Shown here: piece by piece, positions 12,565 to 20,542 of the stretch
Numbering within the stretch: the first letter of the stretch is position 1
Layout of the letters: each line of letters begins with the position of its first letter
Made by a program: the position numbers and the translations under genes
DNA from: a virus
IMG/VR virus record: IMGVR_UViG_3300042507_000302
Span: 1-23,620 of that record
Reading direction: 5' to 3' (one strand)
DNA length: 23,620 nucleotides
Notes under the pieces: generated by a model
Told to the model about the DNA's origin: nothing
Databases searched by the model: none
The model's input: the letters and a program-made list of their open reading frames with translations, nothing else

Positions 12565-14759
12565 TGATTCCTGTAACCTATCCATCGTCAGTCAGTACCA
12601 GTAAAGAATCACAGATGGTTGTATTCGCTCTGCCCAGTGTTACTGGTCTTCAGCGGTGGACGGATTACATTCCTGTGAAGTTGCAAGCAACTGGTGCGGA
12701 CATTGCTAACTCTTTTAATACCAACGGATATCTTGCTTGTGACTTCTTAGTTACCACTACTGGCAAACAGGCATGGATTGACTACATTCCTGTGTTTGTA
12801 GACAATGCTGCAACTACTGCTTGGCAGGTATCAGATACTGGTTTTATTCCTTTTAATACGCTTGCTGGTGGTGGTTTATACTACTTAGGCCCTTCGTTAG
12901 ATTTGAACTTTGTTGGTTCATTGTCTAACCCTTTGTTTGCTTCTACGGCTGAAGATTACACCTTAAATACTAACTTTCTTTCTTTATTCTATCAGGTAGA
13001 AGCACAGTATTCTGTTCAAGGCCCTACCGGGATTGAACAAAAGAACTTCGCCGACATCGTGACGTTCACGCGGGGCAGTAATGCCACGCAGTTTGACTCT
13101 ACCGGCACGTTGGTATACGCGCCGATGAATGCGATCCGCAACAACATGATGGTTGGTGCGGTGCCCCCATCAACATTTCCGACCAACTGGCAAAGCGTGC
13201 TTGTGGCGGGGTTGACTTCAACTGTCGTAGGCACTGGCACGCTGAATGGCATTACCTACCTTGATGTTCGTGTCAATGGCACGCCTTCAGTCTCGTCGTA
13301 CTACAACCTTGTGCCGGACATTTTGGTCGCCGGGTTGTCTGGACAGGCGTGGACAGGGAGTTTTTGGGCGGCCATAGTCGGTGGATCACTGGCTAACACA
13401 AATGCAAACATCGAACTAAGAGAGTCAGACGCTGTTCAAGGTTTCTTGACCAATTCTCTGACAAATATTGCAATTACATCATCTCTTACAAGATACTCGC
13501 AAGTTAGAACCCTGAACAACGCAGCAACAGCGTTTGTTTCAGTTCGATTTGTATGGCAGGTAACGTCTGGTCAGCCAGTTGACTTTACTCTGCGCATCGG
13601 CATGCCGCAGCTAGAGCTTGGCTCTGTGGCAACCGCGGTGAATGCGACTTCAGGCACAGCCTACTATGGCCCCCGCTTCGACTACAACCCTTCGACGCTT
13701 GCTGCACAGGGTTTGTTGATTGAGGAGTCCCGCACCAATTCCATCCGCAATAACACCGCTCAAGGGGCGGTAGCTGGGACGCCTGGGACGCTGCCGACGA
13801 ATTGGACGATTCTTGGCATCGGGCTTGGAACTTTAACGCAGCAAGTAGTTGGAACGGGAACGACAAACGGCGTCAACTATATTGACTATCGTGTAAGCGG
13901 GACGACCAGCACAACCGGCTTCACGCTTAGTTTTGAACAAGCTGCACAAATTGTTGCAGTGAATGGTCAAACATGGGCAAGCTCGGCTTGGGCTTCTTTA
14001 ATTGGCGGTTCCACAACAAACATAAATGCATTAAATCTAACCATTGATGGGCGTACAGCGGCGGGGGCGTTTGTTGGAGCAGTCAATAATCTGAGTTTGT
14101 TAGGCGTAACTTCAACGCTTACAAGGTACACAAGTACCGGAACTATCGCTAACGCATCTGTAGAGCGAGTCGTTTTAGGCATAGCGTTCGGATTTGCCTC
14201 CGGTGTCACCATCGACATCACCTTGCGTATTGGATTACCTCAGCTAGAGCAAGGTGCCTTCGCAACGAGCGTGATCCCCACCACGACCACAGCCCTCACG
14301 CGCTCTGCTGATGTGGCGTCGGTGAATACGTTGTCGCCTTGGTATAACGCGACGGAAGGTACTGCTTATGCAGAGGTCGCTTTAATTGGCCTGTCTGCAA
14401 CAGCAAACCAAAATGCGCTGCAATTTTCTGATGGAACATCAAGCAATCGCATTGCGTTGTACAGACAAAGTTCGGCTCTGAGCACTGCGCTGTCGTTTGG
14501 TGCGACCATAAACGGTTCTTCATGGACCACAACTGCAATCAGAAAAATTGCACTTGGAAACAAATCTGGTGATTCAGCTTTGGCGGATAGCGGCGCGATT
14601 GCTGGGACTGGTGTTGGCACTACGGTTCAAAACGTAAATCAGTTGCGACTTGGTTCAAACCATGACGGGACTGGTGGTTTCTTCAACGGCTACCTCCGCC
14701 GCATCACCTACTACCCTCGGAGACTCAGTAACGCTGATCTCCAAACTATAACTACTTAA
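12564..14759 (+). CDS. Large receptor-binding/tail protein with duplicated lectin-like domains
   Basis: 731 residues; ATG overlaps the upstream stop. Residues 1-155 (PSSVSTSKESQMVVFALPSV and on) differ in style and are probably the virion-binding part. Then come two related beta-rich blocks, about 185-370 and 385-580. Each begins with an IRNN sequence, contains P-T-N-W and VVGTGT-NG motifs, and ends with an LRIG-PQLE motif. The C-terminus (about 590-731) resembles concanavalin/LamG-type folds, ending YLRRITYYPRRLSNADLQTI. Such proteins bind sugars on the host surface. GC rises from about 13020 onward. The same domains recur in the next gene. Confidence 0.75.
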   Translation: MIPVTYPSSVSTSKESQMVVFALPSVTGLQRWTDYIPVKLQATGADIANSFNTNGYLACDFLVTTTGKQAWIDYIPVFVDNAATTAWQVSDTGFIPFNTLAGGGLYYLGPSLDLNFVGSLSNPLFASTAEDYTLNTNFLSLFYQVEAQYSVQGPTGIEQKNFADIVTFTRGSNATQFDSTGTLVYAPMNAIRNNMMVGAVPPSTFPTNWQSVLVAGLTSTVVGTGTLNGITYLDVRVNGTPSVSSYYNLVPDILVAGLSGQAWTGSFWAAIVGGSLANTNANIELRESDAVQGFLTNSLTNIAITSSLTRYSQVRTLNNAATAFVSVRFVWQVTSGQPVDFTLRIGMPQLELGSVATAVNATSGTAYYGPRFDYNPSTLAAQGLLIEESRTNSIRNNTAQGAVAGTPGTLPTNWTILGIGLGTLTQQVVGTGTTNGVNYIDYRVSGTTSTTGFTLSFEQAAQIVAVNGQTWASSAWASLIGGSTTNINALNLTIDGRTAAGAFVGAVNNLSLLGVTSTLTRYTSTGTIANASVERVVLGIAFGFASGVTIDITLRIGLPQLEQGAFATSVIPTTTTALTRSADVASVNTLSPWYNATEGTAYAEVALIGLSATANQNALQFSDGTSSNRIALYRQSSALSTALSFGATINGSSWTTTAIRKIALGNKSGDSALADSGAIAGTGVGTTVQNVNQLRLGSNHDGTGGFFNGYLRRITYYPRRLSNADLQTITT

Positions 14760-14774
14760 CGGGAGGAGAAGATC

Positions 14775-15989
14775 ATGGCACTCGTCACTAAAAACTTCAG
14801 CGACATCATCACCTTCACCCGTGCGTCCACGGCCACGTTCTTCAACTCGGCTGGGGTGCTGACCAGCGCAGCAACCAACGCCCCACGCCTCGACTACAAC
14901 CCCAGCACGCTGGCGGCTCAGGGGCTGCTGATTGAAGAGTCCCGCACCAATTCCATCCGCAACAACACGATGGTAGGAGCGGTGGCAGGCACGCCGGGGA
15001 CGTTGCCGACGAATTGGGCGACTGCAAGTCTTGGCACGCTGACCCAGCAGGTAGTTGGCACCGGAACCAGTAATGGGATTACTTACATCGATATCCGTCT
15101 TAGTGGCACGACCAGCACAACTCAGTTTTCATTAAGGTTGGAGCCTAACGGAACCGCTGCAATTCCGGCAGTCAATGGTCAGACATGGACTGGTTCGGCG
15201 TGGTTAGCACTTGTTGGCGGAAGCACAACAAATATCTCGCAGGTTGGTCAGAGCGGATTACTGTGGGACGCGGGGGGCGCGTTTCTTGGTGGGGGCTACG
15301 CAGGCCCACTCAGTCCATCCTCGATAACTGCAAACCTCACAAGATTTACGGCTTCAGGCACAAACGCCATTGTCGGAACTGCTTTTATACAGCCGCAAAT
15401 TTATTTCGTGTTTGCCTCTGGCGTCGCCATCGACATCACCTTACGCATCGGCCTGCCGCAGCTAGAGCTTGGCTCGTTTGCCACCTCCGTCATCCCCACC
15501 ACCACCACCGCGCTGACCCGTGCAGCCGATGTGGCTTCAGTGAATACGTTGTCGCCTTGGTATAACGCGAGTGCTGGTAGCTTTTATGTGGAAGCAACGG
15601 TGGCCCCTGGGCTGTCGGCCTTCCCTAACACCATTGCTGTTAACGATGGCACGGTTAATAACCGGATTATTTCTTACTTGTTCACAAACGGTTTTTACTC
15701 ATCAATAACTACCGGCGGTGCATCTCAGGGAACAGGTGGATTAGTAACACCACCAACTGTTGGCGCGGCGTCTAAATTTGCTTTTGCTTACGCCACAAAC
15801 CGCCTTCAAGGTGCTGCCAATGGCGCGGCGGGCACAGAAGACACAACAGTCACTTTGCCGTCTGGATTGAACATTATGAGAATTGGTGCGGTTTCTGCGA
15901 CCACCAATTTTTATAACTCTCACATACAGAGAATTACTTACTATCCGCGTTCATTGTCACAAGCGGAACTCATCTCCATTACGACATGA
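14775..15989 (+). CDS. Second lectin-like tail protein, paralogue of the previous gene
   Basis: 404 residues, SD GGAGGAG. It starts MALVTKNFSDIITFTRASTA, then PRLDYNPSTLAAQGLLIEES, matching the middle of the preceding protein, and continues with one beta-block ending LRIGLPQLELG and FATSVIPTTTTALTR, then a LamG-like C-terminus ending YYPRSLSQAELISITT. It lacks the 155-residue N-terminal region of its neighbour. Both DNA and protein are alike: a 31-nt identical run (14322-14352 and 15540-15570) marks recent duplication or recombination. Probably a co-assembling or alternative receptor-binding component. Its end overlaps the next ATG. Confidence 0.75.
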   Translation: MALVTKNFSDIITFTRASTATFFNSAGVLTSAATNAPRLDYNPSTLAAQGLLIEESRTNSIRNNTMVGAVAGTPGTLPTNWATASLGTLTQQVVGTGTSNGITYIDIRLSGTTSTTQFSLRLEPNGTAAIPAVNGQTWTGSAWLALVGGSTTNISQVGQSGLLWDAGGAFLGGGYAGPLSPSSITANLTRFTASGTNAIVGTAFIQPQIYFVFASGVAIDITLRIGLPQLELGSFATSVIPTTTTALTRAADVASVNTLSPWYNASAGSFYVEATVAPGLSAFPNTIAVNDGTVNNRIISYLFTNGFYSSITTGGASQGTGGLVTPPTVGAASKFAFAYATNRLQGAANGAAGTEDTTVTLPSGLNIMRIGAVSATTNFYNSHIQRITYYPRSLSQAELISITT

Positions 15990-16063
15990 CCCACTTCCTA
16001 CGCGGATTCCTAGACGGCTTGGCGTTGATGCCGCTGGTGCGCTGGATCAGGAAACGCAAATGA
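15986..16063 (+). CDS. 25-residue peptide, translationally coupled
   Basis: ATG at 15986 overlaps the stop of the lectin-like gene (ATGA), and its own TGA at 16061-16063 overlaps the next ATG (16060). It reads MTHFLRGFLDGLALMPLVRW, then IRKRK: one short hydrophobic helix with a basic end. Double stop/start overlap argues that it is translated; no SD of its own is evident. Similar very short peptides beside tail genes exist in related phages, from memory. Function unknown. Confidence 0.55.
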   Translation: MTHFLRGFLDGLALMPLVRWIRKRK

Positions 16064-16398
16064 ACGACCCCTTCGACCCATTCAGTGAGGCACCCATGTA
16101 CTTTGACTTCTTCCTACGTTTCGACACCGAAGCCGAGGCCAACGCGGCGCTGTTCACCGAGCAGACCAACGTCCAGGGTGACACCGTGGAGACGGTCTTG
16201 TTGCCCAAGTACGCGGCGGTGGATGTCGTTGGCGTGATCTACAAGCCCACGGGCAAGACGCTGAAGACCCCGGAAGGCCCGGTGGATGAGATGGCTCCGA
16301 TTGATGGCTGGCATGTCAACGTCAGACACAATGTAGAAGCACCTGAACTACAACCATTCCAAGTCTATCCTGTAGCACCTAAGAGGATGTGGGCATAA
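16060..16398 (+). CDS. Small conserved tail-region protein
   Basis: 112 residues from ATG 16060, coupled to the 25-residue peptide (ATGA). A start at 16096 (MYFDFFLRF) is an alternative. Upstream in-frame codons to 15883 lie inside the lectin-like gene and are rejected. Body: LRFDTEAEANAALFTEQTNV, then VVGVIYKPTGKTLKTPEGPV, ending VYPVAPKRMWA. The first 270 nt are GC-rich like the preceding genes, while the last 70 nt return to the AT-richer style of the phage, so the gene spans a recombination edge. Function unknown. Confidence 0.65.
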   Translation: MNDPFDPFSEAPMYFDFFLRFDTEAEANAALFTEQTNVQGDTVETVLLPKYAAVDVVGVIYKPTGKTLKTPEGPVDEMAPIDGWHVNVRHNVEAPELQPFQVYPVAPKRMWA

Positions 16399-16727
16399 TG
16401 AGACAATACTCCGTAGGAAACAATCTAGCAGCTAACGTAAAAACAACTGTATACACTGTTCCTACGGGGTACTATGCTCTTTGGAATCTGTGTTACGTTG
16501 TTAATACTACAGGCAACAACAAGACAGTCGATGTGTACTGGTACGATAAGAGCGCTAACACTGAAATTGTTATTCTTGATGCTTATTTGTTAACACACAC
16601 TAACTTCATCAAGTTTGATGGTGGTGCTTACATTGTACTTGAAGAAGGCGACGAAGTTCGTATTCTGTCTGAAGCTGCTTCAGTGATGAGTACTGTCAAT
16701 ACATTTGAAGTCTACAGGAAGGCATAA
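16398..16727 (+). CDS. Unknown small virion-type protein
   Basis: 109 residues. The ATG at 16398 shares a base with the previous stop (TAATG); the GTG at 16389 is too close to the GAGGA SD. It is beta-rich with many Tyr and Asn (VKTTVYTVPTGYYALWNLCY; KTVDVYWYDKSANTEIVILD), a pattern of jelly-roll-like small structural proteins. AT-richer than the upstream genes. Similar small proteins accompany tail fibre genes in phages, from memory. Role not identifiable. Confidence 0.65.
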   Translation: MRQYSVGNNLAANVKTTVYTVPTGYYALWNLCYVVNTTGNNKTVDVYWYDKSANTEIVILDAYLLTHTNFIKFDGGAYIVLEEGDEVRILSEAASVMSTVNTFEVYRKA

Positions 16728-16729
16728 TA

Positions 16730-18460
16730 ATGTGGCAATTCGATCCTGATACAAGAGAGATTATTTGGGTAGATGATTCCGCCCAGGATACTGAGAATAG
16801 TTTGTTTTATTCTCCTCAGCGATTTGATAATGCTTTATTCATGCCGCCTGCTACAGTATCTGCACCAGCGCCTGCTCCTGCTGTTTCTACTCAGACCCAG
16901 CAAAGCAACGGTGTGCCTACTCCTGAACAATGGCAGCGCATTGCTAATGGCGAGACGATGATATTGGATGGGGTGTATTACTACCCCGAGGCAACTGGTC
17001 AGACGGGTAGCATTGAGCAGGGCGATTTGTCGGGCGGTGAGCTTACCGGACGTATTCTCCGCTACACAAATACTGGCGGCGGCACCCCGTATGAAATATT
17101 GGATACGTCTGGTAACGTAATTGGTGCTGACAAATTTAAAGGCTCTAAAGGGTTCTTTGGCGATGCGTTCAGCGGCCTTGCCGATATAGTTAAAGAAACC
17201 GCACCAATTTGGGCTACTGCATTAACAATGGGCGGTGCTGGTGGTTTGCTCGGTAGTTCTCTTTCTGGTGGATCATTAACTGGAACTGCTGCAAGTGCTT
17301 TAGGAAACGCAGCGATTGCGGGCACAGCAGGCGCTGCTACCGGACAAGATCCTCTGAAGGCTGCTCTGTTGTCTGCTGGTGGGACTTTTGCTGGTGGACT
17401 CTTTGGTGGTGCTGAAGCAGCTACTCCTTCTACGCTAACTGATGCTCAATTCATTGCTGCTGATGCTGCTCAGTTAGCTGGTCAGGGCTTAGGTGCAGCA
17501 CAGATTGAACAAGTATTGCAAGCTAGTGGTGTTAACGCTGTTGCTGCCATCGGTGCCGCTGATGCAGCTACTTCTGGTTTGTCTGTAGATCAGATTGCCA
17601 ATGAGATCACGTTAGGTAATCGTGGTCTATTCACTGAAGCTGCTGCTCCTGTAGCTCCTCCACCACCCGCACCTGTAGAAGTTGCTCCAGTGGCCCCAGA
17701 AGCACTACAGACTATTTCGGTTACTGCCGCTGCTCCTGTAGCCAGCATTGCTGACATAGCTGCTGCTATCCCCGCTGCTGTGGCATCACAGCCTGAGATT
17801 GTGTCTGCTCCTTTGCCACCATTGGAGCAGCAAGTAACTATTACTGGAAGCCAGCAGCCTACTGTTACACTAGAAGACATCTTAGCTGCTGTTGCTTCTC
17901 CTGTAGCACCTACACCAGCACCTGTAGCACCGGAGCCTGCTCCTGTAGTTCTGGCTCCTGCTGAGCAAGTAGTTGAAGTCCCTGGAACTAAAGAAACTCA
18001 AAATAATCTTGAAGATGCAATTGCTGCTCTTGTTAATCCTGTAGTTGAAGCACCTGTAGCACCTCCTGCTGATCAAGTAATTGAAACTACAGCCAAGAAA
18101 GAAGAACCTGTTTCAGTCCCAACAACGGGTGTAAGCACTGATCTTCCTTCTCAACCTTCTGGTGGTGGTGTAGAGACACAAGATCAAGCAACCAGGACTG
18201 AGAAACAGAATACTGGCTTATCATTAGACGATGTGATGAATGCCTTAAAAGCCTTTGCTGCTTTATCAGGTACTGGCTTGTTTGGAGGCGGTGGTGGAAC
18301 TTCACAGCGTCCCTTTGTAGCTCCTACAGCAACTGTACCGCAGGGCAATGAAGACTACTACAGAGCAATCCAACAATACTACAACACTTACATGCCTCAA
18401 ACTCCTAGAGATGTGGCTACTCCCTTGCAACAATGGTATGAAGGTAAATTCGGAGGTTAA
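16730..18460 (+). CDS. Pro/Ala-rich virion protein, possible internal or tail component
   Basis: 576 residues. N-terminus MWQFDPDTREIIWVDDSAQD; a Gly/Ala-rich hydrophobic stretch (about 155-215, WATALTMGGAGGLLGSSLSG) that could enter membranes; a long Ala/Pro/Val region (about 300-455) with repeats such as VAPEPAPV and VAPPP; and a C-terminus EDYYRAIQQYYNTYMPQTPR, ending QQWYEGKFGG. No enzyme motif. Long Pro/Ala regions act as flexible linkers. The C-terminal end is a type seen in phage genes near tail-fibre genes, from memory. The codons for FGG supply the SD (GGAGG) for the next gene. Confidence 0.65.
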   Translation: MWQFDPDTREIIWVDDSAQDTENSLFYSPQRFDNALFMPPATVSAPAPAPAVSTQTQQSNGVPTPEQWQRIANGETMILDGVYYYPEATGQTGSIEQGDLSGGELTGRILRYTNTGGGTPYEILDTSGNVIGADKFKGSKGFFGDAFSGLADIVKETAPIWATALTMGGAGGLLGSSLSGGSLTGTAASALGNAAIAGTAGAATGQDPLKAALLSAGGTFAGGLFGGAEAATPSTLTDAQFIAADAAQLAGQGLGAAQIEQVLQASGVNAVAAIGAADAATSGLSVDQIANEITLGNRGLFTEAAAPVAPPPPAPVEVAPVAPEALQTISVTAAAPVASIADIAAAIPAAVASQPEIVSAPLPPLEQQVTITGSQQPTVTLEDILAAVASPVAPTPAPVAPEPAPVVLAPAEQVVEVPGTKETQNNLEDAIAALVNPVVEAPVAPPADQVIETTAKKEEPVSVPTTGVSTDLPSQPSGGGVETQDQATRTEKQNTGLSLDDVMNALKAFAALSGTGLFGGGGGTSQRPFVAPTATVPQGNEDYYRAIQQYYNTYMPQTPRDVATPLQQWYEGKFGG

Positions 18461-19690
18461 ATGGCAACACTGATTACAAAGAATAGTAGCACCGCTGCTG
18501 CTGTGCCGGGCACTGGTGCTCTTGTTCAGGGTGAACTGGCTGTTAACGTTACTGATAAGCGACTGTTCACTAAGAATTCTGGCGGTACTGTTGTTGAAGT
18601 TGGTACTAATCCTTCTTCTTTGGTTGTTACTGGTGATGTTGGAATTGGGACGAGTTCGCCTGCACAAAGATTGGACGTCTCTGGGGCAGAAAATTCTGTG
18701 CAGGCCCGGTTTGGAAAAGTTGCGGGGCGTGGTCTAGAAATATCGACGTCTGTGATTGCTGGCACTAACGACGCTGGAAGCGTTTTGAACGCAAAAGGCG
18801 CTACTTCAGGGACACTAATTTTCCAGACTGACAGCACCGAGCGCATGCGCCTCGACGCCACCGGCAACCTCGGCTTGGGGGTGACGCCGAGTGCTCAAGG
18901 CATTTATCGAACAATGCAGTTCGGCAACTACACGACCATTGGTCAGCAAACAACTGGTACTGCACAGTCGTTCTTTGGCTGGAATGTTCGTGGTAGCTCC
19001 ACTGCAAACCAATATCTTTACAACGTAACCGCAGACAAGGCAGCGCTCTACGAAATAGTTTCCGATGCCTCTCACCGCTGGTCTGTCACAAACACATCCG
19101 GCACCGCAGGCAACGCGATCACTTTCACGGAAGCGATGAGGCTGGATGCTTCCGCCAACCTGCTGGTGGGCTTGGCAAGCCCCACGTTCGTCAGCACTCG
19201 GACTGAAATCCTTGCAGCAACAAACAACAACGCCTTGGGTGCCAAGACGACGCAGAACAACTATGCGCCGCTGATGGCATGGAACAGCGCAACCACGGGC
19301 GACAACCTGTTCCAGTACTTCTACACGGAAGGCACGCTCACGCTGCGGGGCTCCATCGACTACAACCGCGCTGGCGGGCTGGTCCGGTACAACACCACCT
19401 CCGACTATCGCGCCAAGGACATCCTCGGCCCTGTTGCTGATCCCGGCGCAACTATCGACGCGCTGAAGGTCTACGAAGGCCGGATGAAGGGCGCAACGCA
19501 AAGCCGCCCGATGCTGGTGGCGCACGAGGCGCAGGAAGTTACCCCCTACGCGGTCAGCGGCGTCAAGGATGAGGTCAACGAGGACGGAACGCCGAAGTTC
19601 CAGCAGATCGATGTGTCCTCGCTGGTGCCGCTTCTGCTGGCCGAAATTCAATCCCTCCGCGCCCGCGTGGCTGCACTGGAGCAAATATGA
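18461..19690 (+). CDS. Tail fibre/spike with S74 self-cleaving chaperone end
   Basis: 409 residues. The N-terminal part (MATLITKNSSTAAAVPGTGA, then NVTDKRLFTKNSGGTVVEVG) is the usual fibre attachment region; the middle has repeats of DVGIGTSSPAQRLDVSG and ERMRLDATGNLGLG type. The C-terminal 96 residues are a peptidase S74 intramolecular chaperone: SDYRAKDILGP with the putative cleavage Ser314 (codon 19400-19402), then HEAQEVTPYAV and a coiled coil LLLAEIQSLRARVAALE. In this family the chaperone trimerises the fibre and then cuts itself off. GC rises sharply after about 18640, so the receptor-facing part seems imported. It overlaps the holin-like gene (ATGA). Confidence 0.9.
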   Translation: MATLITKNSSTAAAVPGTGALVQGELAVNVTDKRLFTKNSGGTVVEVGTNPSSLVVTGDVGIGTSSPAQRLDVSGAENSVQARFGKVAGRGLEISTSVIAGTNDAGSVLNAKGATSGTLIFQTDSTERMRLDATGNLGLGVTPSAQGIYRTMQFGNYTTIGQQTTGTAQSFFGWNVRGSSTANQYLYNVTADKAALYEIVSDASHRWSVTNTSGTAGNAITFTEAMRLDASANLLVGLASPTFVSTRTEILAATNNNALGAKTTQNNYAPLMAWNSATTGDNLFQYFYTEGTLTLRGSIDYNRAGGLVRYNTTSDYRAKDILGPVADPGATIDALKVYEGRMKGATQSRPMLVAHEAQEVTPYAVSGVKDEVNEDGTPKFQQIDVSSLVPLLLAEIQSLRARVAALEQI

Positions 19691-19878
19691 ATTTATCTCA
19701 AATGTTAAAATCCAAGACAGTTCTGTTTGCACTGTTGTTGGCAGTTCTTAGTGTCCTCCAAGGATTCGTGTTTGCTTTACCGATTCCTCCTTGGGGACAA
19801 GCTGCTGTAGGCTGTGCAATCGCTGTTGCTGTGACTCTTCTACGCATTGTAACCACTCAGCCTTTAAGTCAAAAATAA
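19687..19878 (+). CDS. Holin-like small membrane protein
   Basis: 63 residues, ATG overlapping the fibre stop. It has two hydrophobic helices, roughly residues 11-30 (TVLFALLLAVLSVLQGFVFA) and 36-55 (WGQAAVGCAIAVAVTLLRIV), joined by a Pro-rich turn, and a short polar tail LSQK. Size, two membrane segments and charged tail suit a class II-type holin, which permeabilises the inner membrane at lysis. No endolysin or spanin is adjacent in this window, so the call is from topology and memory of similar phage proteins (MNLSQMLKSKTVLFALLLAV type). Confidence 0.65.
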   Translation: MNLSQMLKSKTVLFALLLAVLSVLQGFVFALPIPPWGQAAVGCAIAVAVTLLRIVTTQPLSQK

Positions 19879-19891
19879 CTGAAGGAACAGC

Positions 19892-20542
19892 ATGTCTTCT
19901 ACTTACTTACAACTTGTTAACAATGTACTTGTAAGGCTTAGGGAAAATGAAGTATCTAGTGTGTCGGATACTCCTTATAGTAGTCTTATTGGTATTTTAG
20001 TCAATGACGCTAAACGAGAAGTTGAAGACGCACATGACTGGAATTGCCTGTCTGAGACTATTGTAATCCCTACAGTGGCAGGAACGAGTGCGTATACTTT
20101 AACAGGCTCAGGACAACGATTCACCACTGGTGATGTTCTTAACGACACCAGTGACTATGCTCTTGATCAGGCTCCTAGAGCATGGATGAATCGTCAGTTC
20201 TATATCAGTCCTACGATGAGCAAGGCACCTGAGTACTATGTGTACGATGGTGTCTCTGGTGACGATACTGTTGTCAAGGTTTGGCCTATTCCAGACAATG
20301 TGTATAGTCTTCGCTTTGAATTAAAAGTACCTCAAGTAGACTTGTCTGCCAATGCAGATGTCCTTAAAGTTCCTGCTCACTTGATTGTACTCTTAGCGCA
20401 TGCTAAGGCTATCTCAGAGCGTGGTGAAGACTCAGGACAACCTTTTGCGGAACTCTATCAGCAGTATCGTCTTGCCTTGGCTGATGCTATTGCACTGGAG
20501 CGTAACAGGTACAATGAGGATGTTGTCTGGACGGACATCTAA
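19892..20542 (+). CDS. Tail tubular protein A-like (head-tail adaptor)
   Basis: 216 residues, SD GAAGGA. The pattern matches the podovirus gp11 family: MSSTYLQLVNNVLVRLRENE at the start, ILVNDAKREVEDAHDWN (about residues 34-50), VKVWPIPDNVYSLRFELK (about 128-147), and a helical C-terminus with LAHAKAISERGED. In that family it forms the ring joining portal and nozzle. Its stop shares a base with the ATG of the nozzle-type gene, the same A-then-B order as T7 11-12. Confidence 0.8.
   Translation: MSSTYLQLVNNVLVRLRENEVSSVSDTPYSSLIGILVNDAKREVEDAHDWNCLSETIVIPTVAGTSAYTLTGSGQRFTTGDVLNDTSDYALDQAPRAWMNRQFYISPTMSKAPEYYVYDGVSGDDTVVKVWPIPDNVYSLRFELKVPQVDLSANADVLKVPAHLIVLLAHAKAISERGEDSGQPFAELYQQYRLALADAIALERNRYNEDVVWTDI

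Noticed and set aside
16389-16397. GTG start for the 109-residue gene
   Set aside because: It almost touches the GAGGA SD; ATG 16398 has workable spacing and the TAATG overlap common in this operon.
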